The notes beneath the pieces were generated by a model. That model ran no database searches. It was not told where the DNA came from and was given only the letters and a program-made list of their open reading frames with translations. The position numbers and the translations under genes were made by a program. Below are positions 1-6,350 of a stretch of 9,611 nt of DNA, one piece after another. The first letter of the stretch is position 1. The number at the start of each line of letters is the position of its first letter. Source of the DNA: Desulfobacterales bacterium (GTDB lineage Bacteria > Desulfobacterota > Desulfobacteria > Desulfobacterales > Desulfobacteraceae); assembly GCA_022361135.1 (NCBI GenBank), contig JAKSBM010000629.1, positions 1-9,611 on the forward strand. The letters run 5' to 3'.

Positions 1-2
1 CC

Positions 3-1748
3 GGACCCCTGGTCGATCTCCTGGAGACCTTTGCCCGGAGCCAGGGCATGCGGGCCGCCTTCACGGAAAATGTGAAAGGCGAGGTGAGCGGACGGTTTAC
101 CCGGATTCCGCCCATGCGGTTTTTGGCCGGTATTTACACGGCCTTTGGCATTGAGTGGTATGTGCTGGACGATATCCTCCATTTCTACGTGAAACGGGAC
201 CTGGAGCGCCGCCTGGTCTACCTTTCCGCAGCCAAACCCTCGGAGATGAAATCCATCCTCATCGATGCGGGCCTGCTCTCCCCCCAATTGCCCTGCCGGG
301 TGAATGACAAACGCAAGGTGATTATCTTTTCCGGTCCCCGGGCCTATGCCGACGGGGTGGCCGCAGCCATTAAATCCTATGAAGATGCCTATCGCAATGA
401 GCAAGAAGTGCGGGTTTTTTTCCTGAAACATGCCTGGGCCGACGACACCGCCATTGGATCGGACAAGGATAAAAAGGTGATTCCGGGTGTGGCCTCCATT
501 TTAAAATCCATGGTCATGGAAGCCCAGGTGGACTCCAGCCAATTGGCCGTGGGAACGGATCGGGGGGCCGCAGTCAGGGATACCATTCCACCGGATATGT
601 TGCCCGACGCCAAGGAGGGGGAGGTAACCCTGGAGCAGCTCCGCCGGGAGGCCAAGGAGCAGATGGAGTTGGACCGCAAGGTGGCCTCTCCCATGCACAC
701 CCGGTCCCAGGGGTTGCCCGAGGCCGTGACCAAATGGCTGGAACCCCGGATCCTGGCCGATTCCCGTTCCAACTCCGTCATTGTCCGGGATGCGGCCTTC
801 CGCATGCCCTATTATGAAAAGACCATCAAGGCCCTGGATAAGCCCCTGGACCTGGTGGAGATCCATGCCGCCATCGTGGATGTGGACACCAATTATTCCC
901 GTTCCCTGGGGGTGAATTTGGCCGGGGGCGTGGGCATGCAGGACCATGCCGCCGCCGGTGTGGGCAGCGGCGCCACAAAAATCATTCAGCCCACGGATAT
1001 CCTGGGGGGTGGGGAGGATGCCGCCTCCATCCTGGGCAAGGGATTTAATTTTTCCACGGTTTACTCCAACGGGGCGGATTATTTCATGGCCACGGTGGAC
1101 GCCCTGGAAGTCCAGGGCAATGCCCGGGTCCTGGGCCGGCCTTCGGTCATGACCATTGACAATACCTCGGCCACCCTGGAAACCTCCACCACCTTTTACA
1201 TCCGGGTGGTGGGGCAGGAAGTGGTGACCCTGGAGGAGGTTTCCTCGGGAACCACCCTGGACGTCACCCCCCATATCATTCGGTACGAGGATCGAGATAC
1301 CCAGATCAAGCTCACCGTGAGCATCGAGGACGGCAAGGATCCCCAAACTGGATCTGTGGAATCGGATATCCCCGCCGTGGTCAAGAAAACCAATATCGAC
1401 ACCCAGGGGTTTATCTCCCACGGCCAGAGTCTGCTCATCGGTGGCTATTATTATGAAACCACCACCCATGCGAACACCGGGGTGCCCATTCTCATGGACG
1501 TTCCCGGCCTGGGTAACCTTTTCAGGACCAAGTCCAAGAATGTCCAGCGCATGGAGCGGATGATCCTGATCACCCCCAAAATTGTCAGCCCCCACAAGGC
1601 CATGCCGACCTCGCCGGACATTGACGCCTCCAAGTTTTACCGCTCCCCCATGAGTACCCGAAGCGGTGGCATGGAAGTTCTAAAACCCCCGGAGAAACAG
1701 GTGGGGGGCTGCTTGTCTAAAAAGATCAATCCCCCGGCAGGACAATAG
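3..1748 (+). CDS. sctC: Type III secretion outer-membrane secretin SctC (YscC family), 5' partial
   Basis: This is the outer-membrane ring through which the needle leaves the cell. The reading frame is open from base 3, and the residues before the ATG at 48 (LVDLLETFARSQG) already look like the secretin N0 domain. That ATG is therefore internal and the true start and signal peptide lie upstream of the window. In order: N0 (about 3-310, with VSGRF), N1 (around 411-520, FFLKHAWADD then PGVASIL), a charged linker, N3 (about 741-850, EPRILADSRSNSVIVRD), then the secretin core from 855 (VEIHAAIVDVD). The core includes GRPSVMTIDN, the SGTTLDVTPHI strand and VPGLGNLFR near 1501-1529. About 50 residues follow the last core strand (ILITPKIV). 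In pilotin-dependent secretins this tail is the usual pilotin-binding site, but no pilotin gene is visible here. The stop TAG is 11 bases before sctD. The family call is firm; the Ysc subtype rests on gene order. Confidence 0.96.
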   Translation, partial: GPLVDLLETFARSQGMRAAFTENVKGEVSGRFTRIPPMRFLAGIYTAFGIEWYVLDDILHFYVKRDLERRLVYLSAAKPSEMKSILIDAGLLSPQLPCRVNDKRKVIIFSGPRAYADGVAAAIKSYEDAYRNEQEVRVFFLKHAWADDTAIGSDKDKKVIPGVASILKSMVMEAQVDSSQLAVGTDRGAAVRDTIPPDMLPDAKEGEVTLEQLRREAKEQMELDRKVASPMHTRSQGLPEAVTKWLEPRILADSRSNSVIVRDAAFRMPYYEKTIKALDKPLDLVEIHAAIVDVDTNYSRSLGVNLAGGVGMQDHAAAGVGSGATKIIQPTDILGGGEDAASILGKGFNFSTVYSNGADYFMATVDALEVQGNARVLGRPSVMTIDNTSATLETSTTFYIRVVGQEVVTLEEVSSGTTLDVTPHIIRYEDRDTQIKLTVSIEDGKDPQTGSVESDIPAVVKKTNIDTQGFISHGQSLLIGGYYYETTTHANTGVPILMDVPGLGNLFRTKSKNVQRMERMILITPKIVSPHKAMPTSPDIDASKFYRSPMSTRSGGMEVLKPPEKQVGGCLSKKINPPAGQ

Positions 1749-1751
1749 GAG
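1747..1751 (+). promoter_or_regulatory. Ribosome binding site of sctD
   Basis: AGGAG overlaps the TAG stop codon of sctC and lies 8 bases before the ATG at 1760. It supports that start and suggests coupled translation of sctC and sctD. Confidence 0.75.
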
Positions 1752-1759
1752 AAAAGACC

Positions 1760-4750
1760 ATGACAGAATCCGCACAATTATGGCTCAAGGTCTTTTCCGG
1801 TCCCCACCTGGGGGCTGAAATTCCCCTGGAATCCGGGCAGCAATACACCCTGGGCTCCAACGACAGTTGTGACCTCATCCTCAGGGATACCACCATTGCC
1901 TCCCGCCACCTCCGGCTGGATGTCACCGGTGGTGGACTGGGAATTAAAACCCTGGATGCCCCCGTGGTCCTCGTGGGACAGCCCCATGCCTCGGTTGAAG
2001 GGGAGGGGGAAATTTCCGACGACATCCCGGGAAGTGACGCCGGGAACGGGGGAGATCCAGCCGGTGAAACACAGCTCCAGGGGGAACATGAATGGCAGCC
2101 CCTGACCCCGTTGATGGTGGGCACCACCTGCCTGGCCTGGACCCACCCCGGCACCGGGTGGGGGAATTTTTCCATTGCCGGCGGCGAGTTGGACAAGGGG
2201 TTTTTCGGTGGAGAATCCACTCCGGACCGGGATGGCGCCCCAGCCTCCGGGGAGGAGGCCGCATCCGAAGGGCCCCGGGAAATCAAATTACCCGGTTACG
2301 TGGGTAAAATCCTCAAGGGCCTTGGCCTTTTGGTTATTTTCCTCTTTCTCTTCGGCCCCTGCATGGGCACCCGGAATACTTACCAGGCAAGGGACATGGA
2401 AGATCTTTTGGCGGATGCGGATTTTGATTATCTTTCCGTGGACCAGACCGAGATCGGGGTCACGGTACTGGGCACGGTGGAGACCCAGGCCGATCGCCGG
2501 AAACTCTGGCAATTGGCCGGCCATGCCGAGTATCCGGTTTTCATTGATGTCAAGGTCCGGGAGGAACGGGCCTATGCCGTCAAAGTGGCCCTTTCCGTCC
2601 GGGGGCTTTTCCCCGAGGTGGAATTGGAGGAAGACGATATCCATGTGAAGGGCTATATGCGGGACAAGCTCATCGAAGGGGCGGCCAAAATCTGGATCCG
2701 CAAGGACATTGCCCAGGTGGGAAAGATTGATTCCACCATGGTCTATGCCTTCCAGGTCTGGCCCGTGCTCAAGGACCGTCTCCTCAAATACAAATTGGAT
2801 AAGGCCGTTGTCATCCGTTTCCACCCCGGATTGGTCCAGGTGGAAGGGGAGTTGGATTTCGACCAGCGCCAAACCCTGGAAACGGTCAAGGCCGAAGTCT
2901 GCAAGGCCCTGGAGTCCCCCATTGCCTTTTGGGACACCCTCACCGCACCGGGATTCTCCCCGGAGTGGAACGCCAGCTTGAACTCAAGCCTGAAATCGGC
3001 CTTTTCTCCCGATGCCGGACTGGCCCAGCTTTTCCTGGATTCCCAATCGGCCAAGGGTATCCCTGCCTTCACCGCATCCACGCCGGAATACCGGGTCGGC
3101 CAGACCCCGGCCCCCATGCCGGCTCCGCCGGTGTCTTCCCCGGGTTCCCAGTACAGCCGGGAGGCATTGGATGAAAAGGTTAAGAATTCCAAGGTTGTTG
3201 TGGATTCCCAGGGAAATCAACTGGCCGTACTCACCGATAAAGATGGCAACCCCGTGGAAGCCGTCCTCCTGGATAGGGATGGGAATGTGGTCCATACACC
3301 GGCGGGCAACCCCGTGATCCTTCCCGTGATCAAGGATAAGCAGGGCCGGGTGGTTAAGGATAAGGCCGGAAATCCGGTCTTTGCCCAGCCCTTGATGGAT
3401 GACCAGGGTAACCCCATGGTTCGCGCAAAGGGGGGGGCCGACCTCCAGGATCCCCAAACATTGAAGGAAAAATTGGCAGATGCCCGGCGCATCACCGATG
3501 AAACGGGGCGGAACCTGGCGGTGGTTCTGGATGAAAAGGGAGAACCCCGGGCCGCAGTCCTTTTGGATGAAGACGGTAATGTGGTTCGAACCCCTTCAGG
3601 CCAGGCCGTTGTTGTGCCCCCCCTCAGGGATGCCCAGGGAAATATCATCCGGGATGGGGCGGGTAACCCTGTTTTTGTCGAGGCGCAGCGGGATGCACAG
3701 GGGAATTATACCATGCCGTCCCAGGGGGTCCGGACCCTGGAGGAATTGGAGGCCGCAGTTAAGGATGCGGAAAAAATTGTGGATGACCAGGGCCATGAAT
3801 TGGCCGTCCTCCGGGACGACCAGGGAAATATCACCGAAGCCGTACTCCTGGACAAGGACGGAAATATTGTCCGGACCCCGGCCGGGGCTCCCGTGGTCCT
3901 GCCGGTGATGACCGATAAGGACGGAAATGTCCTCGTTGATGAAAAGGGGCAACCCCGCTTTGGCAACAGCCCCGGAGACGAGCCCATGATCACCGGTCCG
4001 GTTGTGGACGGCCAGGGGAATGTGATCCGGGACGGCCAGGGCAATCCGGTCATGGGGCGGACGGAGGTGGATGAAAAGGGGCAGTTGATCCGGGACGCCC
4101 AGGGTAACCCCGTGATTCTGGGGGCGGCCCTGGACACGGATGGAAAGGTCCGCCGGGACAAGGACGGCAACCCCATCCCCCTCACCGTGGCCCGGGACGC
4201 CCAGGGCCGGGTGGTCCGGGATGCCCAGGGCAATCCCTACCTCCTTCCCGCCATGCAGGGTAAGTCCGGCCGGATCATCCGGGACGCCCAGGGTACCCCC
4301 GTGGCACCCCGGGTCATCACCGGGGCCGGGGGCAAGGCCGTTTTTGACAAGGACGGTAACCTGATCCTGGATAAGGATGCCAACGCTGTTCTCGAATCCC
4401 AATTGGGGGGCGGGAACGATGGTGGCAGTGATGCCGGGGGCGCCGGAGATGAAATCCATTCAAATTCCTTGGATTCAAGTGGGTTGGAAAAAACAGATAA
4501 AGATGTTTTCGGCTCCGGCACGGCCATTGCTGATAAGAAAGACAAGGCACGGATGGAAGATCCACTCCGGGGGATGACCCTGGTGAGCATTACCCTGGAA
4601 CCCATCCCCTTTGTGAGTATGAAGGACGGGCAGAAGTTCTTCACCGGTGGCCGCCTGCCCAGCGGATACGTGATCCGGGACATCGGGGTGGACCGCATTG
4701 TGGTGGAAAAAGCCGGGAAAAAACGAACCATTAAGATGAGGCAGAAGTGA
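1760..4750 (+). CDS. sctD: Type III secretion inner-membrane ring protein SctD (YscD family) with a large periplasmic repeat insert
   Basis: SctD forms the outer inner-membrane ring, linking the cytosolic sorting platform to the periplasmic rings. Residues 1 to about 130 are an FHA domain (LGSNDSCDLIL, then IASRH). A charged linker leads to one membrane helix at about 184-203. Residues about 210-405 are ring-building (BON-like) repeats, as in YscD. Then come a Pro-rich linker (about 445-463), a repeat insert at 481-874, a Gly/Asp/Ser-rich linker (about 882-905), and a C-terminal beta domain (about 933-996: LVSITLEPIPFV, then FFTGGRLPSGY). That C-terminal domain looks typical of the family. 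The protein has 996 residues where Ysc-type SctD has about 400-430, and the insert accounts for most of the excess. Chlamydial CdsD is also long, as I recall, but through additional FHA and BON domains. The flanking domains and the position between sctC and sctE make the identity secure; the role of the insert is unknown. Confidence 0.93.
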   Translation: MTESAQLWLKVFSGPHLGAEIPLESGQQYTLGSNDSCDLILRDTTIASRHLRLDVTGGGLGIKTLDAPVVLVGQPHASVEGEGEISDDIPGSDAGNGGDPAGETQLQGEHEWQPLTPLMVGTTCLAWTHPGTGWGNFSIAGGELDKGFFGGESTPDRDGAPASGEEAASEGPREIKLPGYVGKILKGLGLLVIFLFLFGPCMGTRNTYQARDMEDLLADADFDYLSVDQTEIGVTVLGTVETQADRRKLWQLAGHAEYPVFIDVKVREERAYAVKVALSVRGLFPEVELEEDDIHVKGYMRDKLIEGAAKIWIRKDIAQVGKIDSTMVYAFQVWPVLKDRLLKYKLDKAVVIRFHPGLVQVEGELDFDQRQTLETVKAEVCKALESPIAFWDTLTAPGFSPEWNASLNSSLKSAFSPDAGLAQLFLDSQSAKGIPAFTASTPEYRVGQTPAPMPAPPVSSPGSQYSREALDEKVKNSKVVVDSQGNQLAVLTDKDGNPVEAVLLDRDGNVVHTPAGNPVILPVIKDKQGRVVKDKAGNPVFAQPLMDDQGNPMVRAKGGADLQDPQTLKEKLADARRITDETGRNLAVVLDEKGEPRAAVLLDEDGNVVRTPSGQAVVVPPLRDAQGNIIRDGAGNPVFVEAQRDAQGNYTMPSQGVRTLEELEAAVKDAEKIVDDQGHELAVLRDDQGNITEAVLLDKDGNIVRTPAGAPVVLPVMTDKDGNVLVDEKGQPRFGNSPGDEPMITGPVVDGQGNVIRDGQGNPVMGRTEVDEKGQLIRDAQGNPVILGAALDTDGKVRRDKDGNPIPLTVARDAQGRVVRDAQGNPYLLPAMQGKSGRIIRDAQGTPVAPRVITGAGGKAVFDKDGNLILDKDANAVLESQLGGGNDGGSDAGGAGDEIHSNSLDSSGLEKTDKDVFGSGTAIADKKDKARMEDPLRGMTLVSITLEPIPFVSMKDGQKFFTGGRLPSGYVIRDIGVDRIVVEKAGKKRTIKMRQK
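3200..4381 (+). repeat. In-frame D-x-x-G-N repeat array inside sctD (15 units)
   Basis: The array encodes SctD residues 481-874. The basic unit is 21 residues with D-x-x-G at positions 2-5 and again at 10-13, usually followed by N-P-V at 14-16. Two layers are visible. First there are three long modules (residues 481-578, 579-673 and 674-748). Each has a 23-residue unit and two 21-residue units; the first two then end in a connector of the type L-x-E-K-L-x-D-A, which looks helical, while the third ends in a short tail. After these come six 21-residue units in strict tandem (749-874). The helical segment before module 1 (REALDEKVKNSK) matches the two connectors, so the modules probably arose by duplication. 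The fold cannot be read from sequence; short beta strands joined by tight D-x-x-G turns seem likely. Confidence 0.92.
4004..4381 (+). repeat. Six strict 63-base tandem repeats in sctD
   Basis: These six units of 63 bases encode residues 749-769, 770-790, 791-811, 812-832, 833-853 and 854-874 of SctD with no insertion or deletion between them. At the DNA level the 14-mer CGGGACGCCCAGGG occurs unchanged at 4091, 4193 and 4280, and close variants occur elsewhere in the array. The last unit is the most diverged (GAGGKAVFDKDGNL), as is common for the edge of an array. Confidence 0.9.
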
Positions 4751-4983
4751 TGATGATATCCCAGAATTTAAACAGCTTTGCAGCAGATCTGTTGGACCAT
4801 GACCCCCAGGGCCATGGCAAGGCGCAACTGGCCCAGGAGCTTTCGGACATGGACGCGTCCCTGAAGCGGACCCTGGATCGTGGGGTTTCCCCGGACCAGG
4901 CCGAGGAAATGGCCGTGGTCCGTGATGCCGTGGCCGCCGCCGGGAACATCCTGGATCATGTCTGGAATGACACCCATCAATAA
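4750..4983 (+). CDS. sctE: Probable YscE/SsaE-family needle co-chaperone SctE
   Basis: This 77-residue, soluble, helical, acidic protein is encoded between sctD and the needle gene, exactly where yscE lies in Yersinia. YscE-family proteins form a complex with YscG that wraps the needle subunit and keeps it monomeric in the cytosol. The sequence fits two helices: AQLAQELSDMDASLKRTLDRG, and a second ending in AVAAAGNILDHVW, which resembles the family's C-terminal alanine-rich helix. There is no signal peptide or membrane segment. The ATG at 4750 overlaps the TGA of sctD (TGATG) and has GAGG 8 bases upstream. The ATG at 4753 and a GTG at 4747 are alternatives. This family diverges strongly, so the call leans on size, helix pattern and context. 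Confidence 0.65.
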   Translation: MMISQNLNSFAADLLDHDPQGHGKAQLAQELSDMDASLKRTLDRGVSPDQAEEMAVVRDAVAAAGNILDHVWNDTHQ

Positions 4984-5004
4984 ATGAATTAATCCTAAAT
5001 ATTT

Positions 5005-5010
5005 AAGGAG
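5005..5010 (+). promoter_or_regulatory. Strong ribosome binding site of the needle gene sctF
   Basis: AAGGAG lies 7 bases before the ATG at 5018, in a short AT-rich spacer (4984-5017) that separates sctF from sctE. The neighbouring genes mostly overlap or nearly touch, so this free-standing, near-ideal site fits the high needle-subunit demand. Confidence 0.75.
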
Positions 5011-5017
5011 ATCAATT

Positions 5018-5257
5018 ATGGCAACACCAACCATCAATACCGCCTTCAACGATTTGAAGACCAAAGTGAATGCCGCTGCTGAAGAATTGAATACGGAAAT
5101 TGCCAGTGCACTGAGCGGCAAGGACCTTGATCCCATGCAGATGCTCAACCTCCAATTCCGCATGGGCAAGTTCAACGCCATGGTGGAAGCCACATCCTCC
5201 GTGACAAAGGGACTGACCGACACCGCCAAAACCCTGGCCCAGCGCGCCGGTGGATGA
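5018..5257 (+). CDS. sctF: Type III secretion needle subunit SctF (YscF family)
   Basis: SctF is exported by the machine and polymerises helically into the hollow extracellular needle. The 79-residue product has the family's size and helix-turn-helix plan. The first helix is about residues 9-33, the turn is SGKDLDP at 33-39, and a long C-terminal helix contains LQFRMGKFNAM and EATSSVTKGLTDTAKTL. The L-Q-x3-G-K-x-N and T-S-S-x3-K-x-L patterns are typical of YscF/PrgI-type needles. There is no cleavable signal, as expected for a type III substrate. It ends in GG rather than the hydrophobic residues of several characterised needles. The strong ribosome site at 5005-5010 and a hairpin just downstream suggest expression above that of its neighbours. 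Confidence 0.92.
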   Translation: MATPTINTAFNDLKTKVNAAAEELNTEIASALSGKDLDPMQMLNLQFRMGKFNAMVEATSSVTKGLTDTAKTLAQRAGG

Positions 5258-5478
5258 TGGATACGACTAAGGGTGCTCCGGATTTATTTTGGGGCACCCG
5301 GCCGTTGGATTTTTATGGCCACCTCTAGTAATTGCCCTTTGGTATGATTTCGGCGTTCCATAAAAATGTTAATCCCTGAAACACCTTGTGTATTGCTTCG
5401 GTTAATATTTTTTGGGGCCTTGAATTCAAACCAAAATCCTAAATTATTGGAAGTAGCCCCATGAGATAGGAAAAAAAG
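5258..5478. other. AT-richer non-coding gap between sctF and sctG
   Basis: This is the longest gap in the operon and is clearly more AT-rich than the flanking genes. It contains a strong hairpin at 5271-5299, a possible 23-codon reading frame at 5257-5328, and a long-range inverted repeat TGGGGC (5413-5418) / GCCCCA (5456-5461) just upstream of the sctG ribosome site. AGG at 5468-5470 sits 8 bases before the sctG ATG. I saw no convincing -35/-10 pair and no intrinsic terminator. Confidence 0.6.
5271..5299 (+). promoter_or_regulatory. mRNA hairpin downstream of sctF
   Basis: GGGTGCTCC (5271-5279) pairs with GGGGCACCC (5291-5299) over 9 pairs, with one U-G wobble and an 11-base A/U-rich loop. 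It begins 13 bases after the sctF stop. No U-run follows directly, so it does not look like a classical terminator. A role in stabilising the 3' end of an sctF transcript, or partial attenuation, is inferred. Confidence 0.5.
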
Positions 5479-5844
5479 ATGCTGGAAAAATATCAGACTA
5501 AGCGTTTGCTGGACATTGCCTTCCTGGGATGCCAGAGGGGGGAGACCGCCCTGGCCCGGAAGGTGATTGCCGGTTTGGATCTGCTCCTGGACGACAGCGT
5601 GGAGCTGGAGATCTGCCGGGCCATGTCCCACTACACCGTGGATGAATTTGAACCGGCCCGGGAGGTGCTCACCGCCGCCCTGGACCGGTTCCCCAATGAA
5701 CCTTTGCTGGGGATTCATCTGGCCCTGGTGGACCATCTTACGGACCAGGACTTCCAGGCCCGGGAGCGGTTGGACCAGGTCCTGGCCTCGGATGCGGATT
5801 CAGATGTCCTGGCCCTGGCCCGGGCCATAAGGGAAGAATGTTGA
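5479..5844 (+). CDS. sctG: Probable YscG-family TPR chaperone SctG
   Basis: This 121-residue helical protein lies between the needle and rod genes, the position of yscG. YscG/PscG have a TPR-like fold, are about 115 residues long, and with YscE cradle the needle subunit before export. Helix pairs of TPR type can be seen: LLDIAFLGCQRGETALARKV, then SVELEICRAMSHYTVDEFEPA, then LLGIHLALVDHL followed by FQARERLDQVLA. The F-x-x-A-R-E-x-L-x2-A pattern (EFEPAREVLTAAL) is TPR-like. There is no signal peptide or membrane segment. ATG at 5479 has AGG 8 bases upstream and follows an A-run. Its partner sctE sits on the other side of sctF. A generic TPR protein is the alternative; the context favours SctG. 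Confidence 0.7.
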   Translation: MLEKYQTKRLLDIAFLGCQRGETALARKVIAGLDLLLDDSVELEICRAMSHYTVDEFEPAREVLTAALDRFPNEPLLGIHLALVDHLTDQDFQARERLDQVLASDADSDVLALARAIREEC

Positions 5845-5846
5845 AC

Positions 5847-5852
5847 AGGAGG
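5847..5852 (+). promoter_or_regulatory. Ribosome binding site of sctI
   Basis: A full AGGAGG lies 5 bases before the ATG at 5858 and only 2 bases after the sctG stop. It fixes the sctI start. Confidence 0.7.
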
Positions 5853-5857
5853 CATCC

Positions 5858-6277
5858 ATGGGATTGGATCTGCTTTTAAATAATTTGGCCTCCAAGACCG
5901 GCCCTTCGGCCGTGGAAAACAGCCCGGGAACCGGTATGGTGAAGCCCGTGGCTCCGGCCGATGCCGGGGATGTGGCCGAATTCCAGCGCTGCATGGCCCA
6001 GGGCATTGCCCCGGTGGGGGCGGCGGAGAGCCGGGGCATTACCCAGCCCGTTACCCTGGGAGAGCGGCTGACCCCGGTGGAAAAGACCGGGGAGAGCGGT
6101 CACACCCGGGAGTGGCTGGATTCCATTGTGGAAACCCTGCAAAAGGATGAAATTTCCCATGGCGACCTGTACCGGGTCCAGACCCTGGCGGCCATGGCCC
6201 AGGTGGAGGTGACCCGAAATTCATCGGTGACCCAGAGCATGGATAGCGGGCTGAAAACCCTTTTAAAGAATACTTAA
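5858..6277 (+). CDS. sctI: Type III secretion inner-rod protein SctI (YscI family)
   Basis: SctI forms the short rod, or adapter, at the base of the needle inside the basal body. It is an early export substrate. The 139-residue product has a variable, Pro/Gly-rich N-terminal half without a signal peptide, including the family-like segment ADAGDVAEFQRCMAQG (about 33-49). The C-terminal half is helical. Its last 40 residues show the YscI/HrpB signature: a helix with LYRVQTLAAMAQVEV, then a V-x-Q-S-M-x-S-G-L-K-T-L-L-K ending, matching the usual v-x-q-g-x-e-t-L-L-K end. It is slightly longer than YscI (about 115). It follows sctG by 13 bases with a strong ribosome site and precedes sctJ, as in Yersinia. 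Confidence 0.88.
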   Translation: MGLDLLLNNLASKTGPSAVENSPGTGMVKPVAPADAGDVAEFQRCMAQGIAPVGAAESRGITQPVTLGERLTPVEKTGESGHTREWLDSIVETLQKDEISHGDLYRVQTLAAMAQVEVTRNSSVTQSMDSGLKTLLKNT

Positions 6278-6284
6278 TGTTTTC

Positions 6285-6306
6285 GGGTGCCGGCGGACCG
6301 ACACCC
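6285..6306 (+). promoter_or_regulatory. mRNA hairpin between sctI and sctJ
   Basis: GGGTG (6285-6289) pairs with CACCC (6302-6306), and CGG (6291-6293) pairs with CCG (6298-6300). One C-A mismatch lies between the two stems and the tetraloop is CGGA. It starts 7 bases after the sctI stop, with no U-run after it. It may affect mRNA stability or processing after the rod gene; that role is inference. Confidence 0.4.
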
Positions 6307-6350
6307 TGAGTTGATGTGTACCCATGATATCGGTATCCCAGGAGTTGAAC

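Noticed and set aside
501..1595. A 364-codon minus-strand frame opposite sctC
   Set aside because: Its product is a Gly/His/Gln-rich shadow of the secretin codons, with no recognisable domain.
1708..1745. A lipobox-like VGGC near the SctC C-terminus
   Set aside because: It is at the wrong end of the protein and has no hydrophobic signal stretch before it, so it is probably chance.
3200..4381. CRISPR array
   Set aside because: The repeats are in frame, vary in sequence, have no unique spacers of constant size, and code for a regular protein pattern.
3200..4381. Rhs/YD-type repeat toxin
   Set aside because: The D-x-x-G-N pattern recalls YD repeats, but the Y-D-x2-G-R-L spacing is absent, the array is short, and there is no Rhs core or toxin end. 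SctD sequence resumes afterwards.
3596..4459. A 287-codon minus-strand repeat protein
   Set aside because: It only mirrors the sctD repeats; the plus-strand frame continues through well-conserved SctD domains on both sides.
5271..5320. Intrinsic terminator after sctF
   Set aside because: The hairpin is strong but followed by CGGCCGTTGG rather than a U-run, and the operon continues in the same order as known Ysc operons.
5300..5478. A promoter in the sctF-sctG gap
   Set aside because: AT-rich hexamers such as TAATAT and TATGAT occur, but none has a -35 partner at about 17 bases.
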